Part shown: piece by piece, positions 56,192 to 62,864 of the stretch
Numbering within the stretch: position 1 is the first letter of the stretch
Layout: each line of letters opens with the position of its first letter
Assembly: GCF_900205865.1 (NCBI RefSeq)
Contig: NZ_LT906662.1
Span: 186,001 to 250,000 of the forward strand
Reading direction: 5' to 3'
DNA: 64,000 nt
DNA from: Thermoanaerobacterium sp. RBIITD
GTDB lineage: Bacteria; Bacillota; Thermoanaerobacteria; Thermoanaerobacterales; Thermoanaerobacteraceae
Made by a program: the position numbers and the translations under genes
Notes under the pieces: model-generated
What the model was told of the DNA's origin: nothing
The model's database searches: none
What the model saw: only the letters and a program-made list of their open reading frames with translations

Positions 56192-57906
56192 TCGTTATCA
56201 CCTTGATTCAATAGCATATCCTTCATCCTTGTCAATATCACTTTCGTTTCTGCTGTTGTCTCTCCAAGAAGGCTTGCTATCTCCTGAGCTACTTTCATTT
56301 GTCTGTCTATAACTTGCTGTGCAAGTTCGTAATTCTCTTTTTTTACCTTAGAAAGAGCATCTTTCTGCTTTTCAATTTTGGTTATGTCTGTAAAAATTCC
56401 AATTGCAATTTTATATTCCTCTAAATAATAAATACTCTCTATTGCAACTATGCCATAATTCTTAAAGGATACTTTTTTGTTATATATATTTTTCTTATTT
56501 TCTATGACATCTTTAAAATCTGATATATCAATTATTAATGACAAATCCTCGTTTTTAAGCATAGCAGAATTTACAAGAAACATCTTTTCAAATGCCCTAT
56601 TCATGTCTTGTATTTCATATTTATTGTTAATAGCAATTATAGCATTAGGTGTAGAACCGATGATAATATTCGATAATGTTTCGGCCCTTCCTCTCATGTA
56701 TGGCATACACATATAGGGTTCAGCCATACCGTTATATACTGCAATAGCTTTTTCACGACATGTATCATATCCACATGCACCGCAATTTAATTCATCGTCT
56801 TTTGTAAATTTACCAATCCGTGACAATATATTTTTTATATCATCTTCAGATGGTACTTTCCATTTATCGCTTAAATTAATAAATTTTCTTGTAAGGTCTG
56901 GTATTGAATCTATATTTAAAGTATTTTTAGCATGGTACTGACTTTTTAATTTTGAATAATTCAATACTTCTTCTCTTCTTTTGACAATGCTTTTATTTAT
57001 TTTACCAAATGCTGGACCATTGATACAACTGCCATTACAAGTATTCGCTTCTATCCAGTATCCATGCAAAACACCAGACTTTATATCATTTAGCAAACCC
57101 CTAATTTCATCAATAGAAGAAACCGAAACAACATTACGTATATTCAAATCTACATCCATACAGTCGATTGTTTTACCTTCAATTGGATATAATTCAAAAG
57201 GAATATCTACATCGTTAAAATCCCTATAATCATCAAGACTCTCTACATCAATTTCTTCTTCTTTTAACCAGTCATTAATTTCCTCAAAAGTAAGAACTGC
57301 ATCAATAGCATTTTCACAACTAAAATCATTCATTTCAACTTTTTTAGCAAGACACGGTCCTATAAATACAACTTTTGTTTTATCACCATAGATTTTCTTT
57401 ATTGTCCTTCCAATAGCTATCATTGGTGACACAACAGGTACAAGACAATTTATTAATTCTGGATAATATTTTTCGACTAAATAATTTACTGATGGACATG
57501 ACGTAGTAATCAAATTGTCATATGACAAATCGTTATAGTATTTTTCATACTCTTTTGTTATTAGCTTAGCACCAATGGATGTCTCCAAAATCAAATCAGG
57601 TCCTAACATTTTAAGAGCATTAATAAATTTAAATGAATTCTCATAGCCTACAAGTGCTGGATACGAAGGTGCTACAGTAAAGATAACTTTCTCCCCTTTA
57701 TTCAAAAACATCTTAACCGTTTCGATATCCGAGCGCACTGTTTTAGCATTTTGCGGGCATACATTTAAGCATCTTCCGCAAGCGATACACATGTAATCAA
57801 CTATTTCCGCTTGTTCATTATTAACTTTTATAGCTTTTACAGGGCAATATCTTATACATTTATAGCAGTTTCTACAGTTGGCTTTCTTAAAATTAATAAC
57901 GCTCAT
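56188..57906 (-). CDS. hfsB: PAS-containing [FeFe]-hydrogenase-like sensor (HfsB-like)
   Basis: 572 residues. Two ferredoxin clusters (C11-C21 and C40-C50), an H-cluster-like domain (about 70-310), a four-cysteine Fe-S motif CGACGYDTC..C (375-400), a PAS domain (about 415-520), and a coiled coil to the end. H-cluster loops are TTSCPS (Cys137), GPCLAKKVE (Cys185) and NTCNGSC (Cys290, Cys294). The first loop has one cysteine where catalytic enzymes have two: the retained one aligns with the cubane ligand and Ser136 replaces the proton-relay cysteine. A sensory role is therefore likely. No transmembrane helix or kinase domain. ATGA overlap with hfsA. Confidence 0.85.
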   Translation of the reverse strand: MSVINFKKANCRNCYKCIRYCPVKAIKVNNEQAEIVDYMCIACGRCLNVCPQNAKTVRSDIETVKMFLNKGEKVIFTVAPSYPALVGYENSFKFINALKMLGPDLILETSIGAKLITKEYEKYYNDLSYDNLITTSCPSVNYLVEKYYPELINCLVPVVSPMIAIGRTIKKIYGDKTKVVFIGPCLAKKVEMNDFSCENAIDAVLTFEEINDWLKEEEIDVESLDDYRDFNDVDIPFELYPIEGKTIDCMDVDLNIRNVVSVSSIDEIRGLLNDIKSGVLHGYWIEANTCNGSCINGPAFGKINKSIVKRREEVLNYSKLKSQYHAKNTLNIDSIPDLTRKFINLSDKWKVPSEDDIKNILSRIGKFTKDDELNCGACGYDTCREKAIAVYNGMAEPYMCMPYMRGRAETLSNIIIGSTPNAIIAINNKYEIQDMNRAFEKMFLVNSAMLKNEDLSLIIDISDFKDVIENKKNIYNKKVSFKNYGIVAIESIYYLEEYKIAIGIFTDITKIEKQKDALSKVKKENYELAQQVIDRQMKVAQEIASLLGETTAETKVILTRMKDMLLNQGDNE

Positions 57907-58148
57907 TTTATATTTGCCAAAATATTTTCTTTAAAAAATTTTTGAACTAGATTTGATTTAATAGAAAGACATTCACCATTATTTATTTTAATAGAAACTG
58001 CCCTCATGCAATTGCCCATACAAAAATCTGCTTTTAGCTCCACTTTGCCCTCAAGATTATAATCCTTTATATATCTTTTTAGTATATTGATAACGTCATA
58101 TGAACCTTTAAGATGGCATGAGCTTCCAACACAAACAGTAATAGTCAT
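57903..58148 (-). CDS. hfsA: Small thioredoxin-like [2Fe-2S] protein (HfsA-like)
   Basis: 81 residues. Thioredoxin-like ferredoxin fold with four cysteines: CVGSSC near 6-11 and CMGNC near 43-47, the spacing of the NuoE/HydA-associated 2Fe-2S proteins. Probably shuttles electrons to HfsB or HfsD. Start ATG with GGGGGATTTTT. First gene of the operon; the stop overlaps hfsB. Its leader carries a GTATACTGTATAC palindrome and the promoter carries a Rex-like site. Confidence 0.8.
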   Translation of the reverse strand: MTITVCVGSSCHLKGSYDVINILKRYIKDYNLEGKVELKADFCMGNCMRAVSIKINNGECLSIKSNLVQKFFKENILANIK

Positions 58149-58159
58149 AAAAATCCCCC

Positions 58160-58172
58160 GTATACTGTATAC
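58160..58172 (-). promoter_or_regulatory. GTATACTGTATAC palindrome in the hfs leader
   Basis: A perfect double palindrome, GTATAC-T-GTATAC, 12 to 24 bases upstream of the hfsA start and near the expected transcription start. Could be an operator for an unknown regulator. No known consensus recognised. Confidence 0.4.
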
Positions 58173-58189
58173 AATAATCTTACTACAAA

Positions 58190-58226
58190 ATTATATTTAC
58201 GTACATAATAGTTAAATTATTAACAA
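58190..58226 (-). promoter_or_regulatory. hfs promoter with Rex-like operator
   Basis: Minus strand TTGTTAA-TAAT-TTAACTA (58209-58226), one base from the TTGTTAA-N4-TTAACAA Rex consensus. A TATAAT -10 element follows at 58190-58195, so the site covers the -35 region. Rex represses fermentative and hydrogenase genes when NADH is low. Confidence 0.65.
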
Positions 58227-58242
58227 ATAAACACGTAAAAAA

Positions 58243-58458
58243 TTAATCTTCTTCAAATACATCTTCCATTAATTTTTTCAATTTACGTGCCCTTTTAACT
58301 GTTTCTTCTTTATTTACATTTAAAGAGATGTCAATAACGTCCCCTTCCATAACATTGCTAGGAAGATATTTTACAGGAATATTTATTTTCTTTTCATCGT
58401 CAAGTACAACAACAGCTACATCATCTTCAATTCTATCAACAACACCATGAACCCTCAT
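58243..58458 (-). CDS. DUF3006 family protein
   Basis: 71 residues, acidic. The whole is a DUF3006 domain: VHGVVDRIEDDVAVVVLDDE, then INIPVKYLPSNVMEGDVI. Small beta-barrel-like domain of unknown role, common in clostridia. The ATG at 58458 is preferred over an ORF extended by 17 codons, because GAGGTG lies six bases before it. Sits alone between hfsA and the DUF1858 gene. Confidence 0.8.
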   Translation of the reverse strand: MRVHGVVDRIEDDVAVVVLDDEKKINIPVKYLPSNVMEGDVIDISLNVNKEETVKRARKLKKLMEDVFEED

Positions 58459-58535
58459 GTGAAACACCTCTTTCATAAATATTATACATCTTTTATAATA
58501 GATTATCAATATTATTAAATATCTTTAACAATTTT

Positions 58536-58565
58536 AATAGGGTTTGAAAAAAATCAAACCCTATT
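58536..58565. terminator. Hairpin between the DUF1858 and DUF3006 genes
   Basis: Perfect stem AATAGGGTTTGA / TCAAACCCTATT with a 6-base loop. No long T-run on either side, so terminator activity is uncertain. Confidence 0.45.
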
Positions 58566-58575
58566 AGACATAAAC

Positions 58576-58773
58576 CTAATCTTGATTAATTTTATTATTT
58601 AGATCTTTTAATAAATTTTCTAAGTTTACCCCATACATTCGAGCGGCCCGCTCGATACTCATGTAGAGTGCACCACCTCATCCAAAGCATCTTATACCAT
58701 TATTTTTAAATACATTTTCGAGCTTTGGATATTTCTCTAGTACATCAAATACAATCATATCCTTACTAATCAT
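58576..58773 (-). CDS. DUF1858 redox-disulfide protein, in-frame TGA (candidate selenoprotein)
   Basis: 65 codons counting the TGA. Reading through gives MISKDMIVFDVLEKYPKLEN then VFKNNGIRCFG-(TGA)-GGALYMSIERAARMYGVNL and a final LENLLKDLNNKINQD. It aligns along its whole length with the small DUF1858 (hybrid-cluster-associated redox) family, and the TGA (58678-58680) falls exactly on the second cysteine of the CxxC motif. A GC-rich hairpin follows: stem TCGAGCG/CGCTCGA (58639-58655) with loop GGC, plus an outer stem TACAT/ATGTA. The loop G is about 30 bases after TGA, inside the range of bacterial SECIS elements. Start ATG with AAAGGAGGGTG. A nonsense mutation is the alternative. Confidence 0.65.
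58639..58655 (-). promoter_or_regulatory. SECIS-like hairpin in the DUF1858 gene
   Basis: Upper stem of 7 bp with a GGC loop. An outer 5-bp stem (TACAT/ATGTA) with a 5-base bulge on the 5' side extends it to 58634-58665. The strong GC content stands out from the AT-rich surroundings, within coding sequence just after the TGA. Confidence 0.5.
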
Positions 58774-58788
58774 TTGTCACCCTCCTTT

Positions 58789-58810
58789 ACCCCCCTTATA
58801 TATAGGGGGT
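58789..58810 (-). promoter_or_regulatory. CsoR-like operator upstream of the DUF1858 gene
   Basis: Inverted repeat ACCCCCC-TTATATATA-GGGGGT. Paired C/G tracts around an AT centre are the pattern bound by CsoR/CstR-type repressors. It overlaps a -10-like TATATA and ends 16 bases before the start codon; the csoR-family gene lies directly upstream. Confidence 0.6.
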
Positions 58811-58851
58811 GGTAACTTTATTATATAATAGGACTTTATTATATTCAACTA

Positions 58852-59118
58852 TTATTTAAGAAATTTAACTAATAAATTAACTACACTTTGCATATCCTCA
58901 AATGATATTTTGCCATCTTCATTTGAAAGAAGACATTCCTGTGCATGTTCATTGATAATAGACAATCCAACCTTTTCAAGTGATGACCGAACAGCAGCAA
59001 TTTGCAAAAGCACATCAGAACATCCTTTGTTTTCTTCAACCATTTTCTCTATTCCTGCTATATGGCCTTTTATTGTCTTCAATCTCAGCAATATATCATC
59101 TTTTATATTTTCACTCAT
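58852..59118 (-). CDS. CsoR/CstR-family metal- or persulfide-sensing repressor
   Basis: 88 residues, all helical. The sensing residues are present as Cys in NKGCSDVLLQIAAVR (about 32) and His and Cys in NEHAQEC (about 57 and 61), an x-C-H-C pattern as in copper sensors. Copper, another metal or sulfane sulfur could be the signal. Start ATG-Ser-Glu with GAAGGGTG; the ORF extends six codons further. It overlaps nothing but the glycosyltransferase gene upstream ends 15 bases before it. Likely represses the DUF1858 gene downstream through the operator at 58789-58810. Confidence 0.85.
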   Translation of the reverse strand: MSENIKDDILLRLKTIKGHIAGIEKMVEENKGCSDVLLQIAAVRSSLEKVGLSIINEHAQECLLSNEDGKISFEDMQSVVNLLVKFLK

Positions 59119-59132
59119 AATTAACGCACCCT

Positions 59133-60248
59133 TCAATTTATTTTTATCCCTTTATTTAGTTTTTCATAAATGATTTTCATTTCTTTTTTGAAAATTTCGT
59201 TCCAATCATATGATATCGCCAATTTTCTACCATTTTGTCCACATATCATCATTTTATTTTTTCCATTGATTAATTCTATGGTTTTTTCAATATAATCAAT
59301 AATATTATACTCTATTGTTATACCACATTCATTATTTTTTATCAAATCACCAAGATCCCCTATATCAGTTGCAATAACAGGCAACCCTGATGCCATATAT
59401 TCTATCGCTTTTAAAGGAAAAGAATATTTTATTAGTTCCGTCGGAAATAAAGTGCATAATCCAATATCCGCTTTTTTAAAATAATTTGGTAAATCATTGT
59501 ATTTTACTATTCCATTAAAATGTACATAATCATCTACCATATAATCCCTTGCCAATTTTCTAAGTGTAGGTTCATATTTACCTCTACCAATAATTTCAAT
59601 ATATACATTTCCACACTCTCTTCTTAAAATTGGTAATGCTTTTATAGGCAATTCCATTCCAGACCAATGTTCCAGAGAACCACTGAATATGAGACAAATA
59701 CCTTCATGTATTGCTTTTTCATTTTTAAAGATTTCGTAATTAACACCATTTGGTATGTAATATGGTGTAATCCCAGTCATATGTTCCCTCAGTTCTACTA
59801 AATGTTGATTAACACTAAATGTTACATCAGAGTTTTCTATGCAGTATTTTTCCATGTATTTAGTCCTATTATAAACATCTTCATATTCAAAGAAAGCTGG
59901 AAAATAGTCGATGTCCTCATAGGCCAAAAAATTTATTTTTCCTGCCTTGAGAAGTTCTACTGCTGTTATGCCTGCCCATGGACCTTGTGCAATACATACA
60001 TCGTATTTTTCACTATCAAGTTCAATATAACTTTTATAAAGTGTCATCGGACTAAAAAGACTCGCAAATTTTACTGGTATACCTATATATTTTATCATTT
60101 CATCCTTCTTCTTTAATATACCTAAGTCATCATAACGGCAGAATACTACAGTCAAATCATATTTACCTTTTAGAAATTCTATAATATGGTGGCTCCTTTG
60201 TGGCAACGAATTTAATATATCTATAAAAGTTATAAATAATATCTTCAC
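59133..60248 (-). CDS. Glycosyltransferase family 4 protein
   Basis: 371 residues. GT-B fold: N-terminal MKILFITFIDILNSLPQRS, and a C-terminal Glycos_transf_1 domain with IFSGSLEHWSGM, IIGRGKYEP, FNGIVKYNDLPNYF, and the donor-binding FPLKAIEYMASGLPVIATD with E-x7-E spacing. Substrate unknown. GTG start with AGGAGGGG. It stands alone upstream of csoR with a 14-base gap and could share its transcript. Confidence 0.8.
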   Translation of the reverse strand: MKILFITFIDILNSLPQRSHHIIEFLKGKYDLTVVFCRYDDLGILKKKDEMIKYIGIPVKFASLFSPMTLYKSYIELDSEKYDVCIAQGPWAGITAVELLKAGKINFLAYEDIDYFPAFFEYEDVYNRTKYMEKYCIENSDVTFSVNQHLVELREHMTGITPYYIPNGVNYEIFKNEKAIHEGICLIFSGSLEHWSGMELPIKALPILRRECGNVYIEIIGRGKYEPTLRKLARDYMVDDYVHFNGIVKYNDLPNYFKKADIGLCTLFPTELIKYSFPLKAIEYMASGLPVIATDIGDLGDLIKNNECGITIEYNIIDYIEKTIELINGKNKMMICGQNGRKLAISYDWNEIFKKEMKIIYEKLNKGIKIN

Positions 60249-60273
60249 AATACCCCTCCTAAAGCATTTATGT

Positions 60274-60299
60274 AAAAAGCCAGCTTTTGCTGGCTTTTT
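60274..60299. terminator. Bidirectional terminator
   Basis: Stem AAAAAGCCAGC / GCTGGCTTTTT with a TTTT loop and T-runs on both strands. Ends the 60312-60980 gene on the minus strand. Confidence 0.85.
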
Positions 60300-60311
60300 T
60301 GTTCATTATTA

Positions 60312-60980
60312 TCAATATGGTGAATACGGAGCTTTTTGCGGTGGGAATATCGGTGGGAATGGTCTTGACATAAACTCATCGCAAACATTTGTAGGAAATT
60401 CTTCACATTCAGGCGGTACAGGACAGAATCCATATGATGGAACAAGCAACTGTACATCCATTGCTGATTTTATTATAATCCATACACCTATAATTACTTC
60501 AACTGTTGTTGGCGTTCCAACATTTACTCTTCCAAATAAGCATTCAGCAACCGCCTCGTATTTCATAATTGCAGTCGCAGGTTCCGGTACATAAAGTACT
60601 ATATCTTTTGAAAATGTAGTTGTTAATCCTGTTAATGTTTGAACATCACCAGATGCATTTGTAATAATAACATCATATGTTACTTGGAATGTTGCCTGTA
60701 CCCTTGCAAATCCTGGTCTTTCAGGAATAGGTGTAATAGTAAATCCAGGAGGACTTACGAGTGTTACAGTAACATTCTCACAGCGACCAAATGTCGGATT
60801 TGTAATAGTCGGGACAAATGGTATTGGTGGTATATTGTCAAGGCATAATCTTTGTGAGCAAGCATCGTATATCTTTGTAACTTCTATGCAAGTTATTTCT
60901 GTCGGTTCTGGAAGTTGGCCTGGTTCAACAGGACCTGGTCCTACTTCTTGCTGTCCAATTAATTTTTTAGCAAATGCCAT
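60312..60980 (-). CDS. Cysteine-containing protein of unknown function (possible spore coat-like)
   Basis: 222 residues. I do not recognise it firmly. It has no signal peptide, a beta-strand-rich character, eight or so cysteines (ITCIEVTKIYDACSQRLCLD at 29-48, GRCENVTVTLVSPPG, CPVPPECEEFPTNVCDEF near the end) and a proline-rich tail ending FPPIFPPQKAPYSPY. The KIYDACSQR text recalls SPOCS/DUF3794-type spore proteins, but the match is weak. Start ATG with AAGGGGG. Divergent from the plus-strand gene at 61106, with 125 bases between them. Confidence 0.6.
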   Translation of the reverse strand: MAFAKKLIGQQEVGPGPVEPGQLPEPTEITCIEVTKIYDACSQRLCLDNIPPIPFVPTITNPTFGRCENVTVTLVSPPGFTITPIPERPGFARVQATFQVTYDVIITNASGDVQTLTGLTTTFSKDIVLYVPEPATAIMKYEAVAECLFGRVNVGTPTTVEVIIGVWIIIKSAMDVQLLVPSYGFCPVPPECEEFPTNVCDEFMSRPFPPIFPPQKAPYSPY

Positions 60981-61105
60981 TTTATTTCCCCCTTAGATTT
61001 ATTTTAATTGATATTGAAGATTTCGTTTTTCTAATTACAATATACGTAGTACCCATAATATTTGTTACAAACTATGAATATATTTTAATTGAAAGGAGGT
61101 ATTTT

Positions 61106-62473
61106 ATGGACAAGGTTTTAATAGATAAAGATGGCAGAAAATATATTCTCAACATAAAAAATAATAATATCACTATCAATTCTCTTGATGAAGCATCTAA
61201 AGAAATAAACATAATAGATAATGTTAATAGTGATTTTGACGCTTCATTTGATTCAAATAAAGATCTTTATATAGTTTACTTTAGTAAAGAACAAAATTTA
61301 GTAATTGTTTCGTATAAAGATAAAAAAGTGACAAAAAGTGTAATATATCATTATAATGAGAATAACATCTTTATTGATAATTTAAGATTATTTATTGTAA
61401 AAAACGAAATTCATGTCTTTTTTATGGAGCATAATAAATCAAGTTCGAGAAATATAAGACTTAAACATTATTGCTTTAATAATGTATGGAAAATCAACGA
61501 AATAGCTGTAATCAAAAGTAGTTTGAAGCCATTTTATAATGTCGATGTCGATAATTACGGAATATTGCATGTAGTGTATATTACAAATGAAAATATTTGT
61601 AGAATTTATTATACTACGTATATAAATGATATTTGGGCGCAAAAGACAATTATATCTGAAGCTGTTTCTATATCTTATCCAAATATAAAAATAGATGATA
61701 AAAGAAATATTCACATATGTTGGGTAGAAGAAAACATTATTAAAGAATTAAAATACAGAAAAAAAGTTGATGGAGGTTGGCCAAAGGGTTCTTGGGATAA
61801 AAAAATTACACTTTCATTTTCTGACAATATAATTAACCCTTATATGCGCATAATAAATAATAATTTATGGTGTACCTGGATACAGCAAAATTCGTTTTAT
61901 AATGCTATATCATCTGACGGCGGCAATAGTTTCAGCAAACCCTTTAAATTAGCAGAAAAACCTTTGAATTATGAATTCATTAAAAAAATCGATCCAACAT
62001 GCGAAAAAATATCTTATGTAAATTTAAATGGTGAGGATATACCTTTAGCAGAAGAAACTACAGGAATATCATACGATAAAGAAAGTTATTTTACTTTTTA
62101 TATCAAGGAGGTTCAAGAGTACCTTAATGCCTTATCTAAAAAAATAGAAAATCTGCAAAAAGAGAAAATACGCCTTGAAAGGAATTTAAGTCAGAGAAAC
62201 TATGAGGTTTCATTAAAAAATAGAAGTATAGAGGAATTAAAAGATAATTTAAAAAAAATTTATGAAGACAAAGCTAAATATTCTTCAAAAGTCGATAATT
62301 TAAATACAATGTATAATGGTGTTCTCTCAGAAAATGAAAGATTAAAAAAGCAGATAAAAGATCTGCAAAATAAAATAATCATATTAAATTCGAAGTTAAA
62401 TGAAAAAATGGAAATGGGTACAATTGACAAATTAAAATCAATATTTTTTGGTAAATCTAACGAACACCTATGA
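61106..62473 (+). CDS. Protein with beta-propeller-like repeats and a C-terminal coiled coil
   Basis: 455 residues. I do not recognise the family. About 300 N-terminal residues form repeated strands with recurring aromatic turns (FYNVDVDNYGILHVVYITNE, SYPNIKIDDKRNIHICWVEE, SSDGGNSFSKPFK), as in BNR/sialidase-type propellers. From about 320 to 440 it is a highly charged coiled coil (EVQEYLNALSKKIENLQKEK then KNRSIEELKDNLKK). No signal peptide. Start ATG-Asp-Lys with AAAGGAGG; the ORF runs 44 codons further upstream without a ribosome site. Convergent with the DUF3343 gene, overlapping by 17 bases. Confidence 0.7.
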   Translation: MDKVLIDKDGRKYILNIKNNNITINSLDEASKEINIIDNVNSDFDASFDSNKDLYIVYFSKEQNLVIVSYKDKKVTKSVIYHYNENNIFIDNLRLFIVKNEIHVFFMEHNKSSSRNIRLKHYCFNNVWKINEIAVIKSSLKPFYNVDVDNYGILHVVYITNENICRIYYTTYINDIWAQKTIISEAVSISYPNIKIDDKRNIHICWVEENIIKELKYRKKVDGGWPKGSWDKKITLSFSDNIINPYMRIINNNLWCTWIQQNSFYNAISSDGGNSFSKPFKLAEKPLNYEFIKKIDPTCEKISYVNLNGEDIPLAEETTGISYDKESYFTFYIKEVQEYLNALSKKIENLQKEKIRLERNLSQRNYEVSLKNRSIEELKDNLKKIYEDKAKYSSKVDNLNTMYNGVLSENERLKKQIKDLQNKIIILNSKLNEKMEMGTIDKLKSIFFGKSNEHL

Positions 62474-62714
62474 CATTATAACCATAATATGTTTTTTCAA
62501 CCTCATATATCCCTTTATAAGGGATATTTATTCTTTGTATGATTATTTTTACAACTTCTACGAACTCTAATCCAAATTTTAAAGAGTGACTGCAGCTGTT
62601 CATTATAGACCTCGGTGTTGGAATAAACTCAACTGGTATATTATTTTGTCTTAAGATTTTCTCACATAATACAGCATGTTGATATGAATAGAATACCAAA
62701 ATAGCATATCTCAT
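62457..62714 (-). CDS. DUF3343 family protein (Se/S-carrier-like)
   Basis: 85 residues. MRYAILVFYSYQHAVLCEKIL and the IPTPRSIMNSCSHSLKF stretch match the DUF3343 family, described in databases as putative selenium/sulfur-carrier-like; the conserved cysteine in SCS fits. ATG with GAGGAGGTG. Its presence 3.7 kb from the candidate selenoprotein is noted but may be coincidence. Confidence 0.8.
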   Translation of the reverse strand: MRYAILVFYSYQHAVLCEKILRQNNIPVEFIPTPRSIMNSCSHSLKFGLEFVEVVKIIIQRINIPYKGIYEVEKTYYGYNVIGVR

Positions 62715-62837
62715 TTGAGCACCTCCTCTTTTTTAATATATTCAATTACATCATAAATTGATAAAAATTCCTCTATGTCCACATATTACTTGAAGGTTTT
62801 TCATGATGTTCGTCGAATATATGTATAAGCAAATAAA

Positions 62838-62864
62838 AAAAATCGGGATTAACCCGGTTTTTTA
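62838..62864 (-). terminator. Terminator of the M18 aminopeptidase gene
   Basis: Minus strand AAACCGGG, TTAAT loop, CCCGATTT then TTTTTATT. The stem begins in the stop codon region of the aminopeptidase gene. Confidence 0.8.

Noticed and set aside
58678-58680. The TGA as an ordinary stop ending a 31-residue peptide
   Set aside because: The family likeness continues unchanged for 33 residues after it, and a SECIS-like hairpin follows; an early stop alone does not explain this, though a recent nonsense mutation cannot be excluded.
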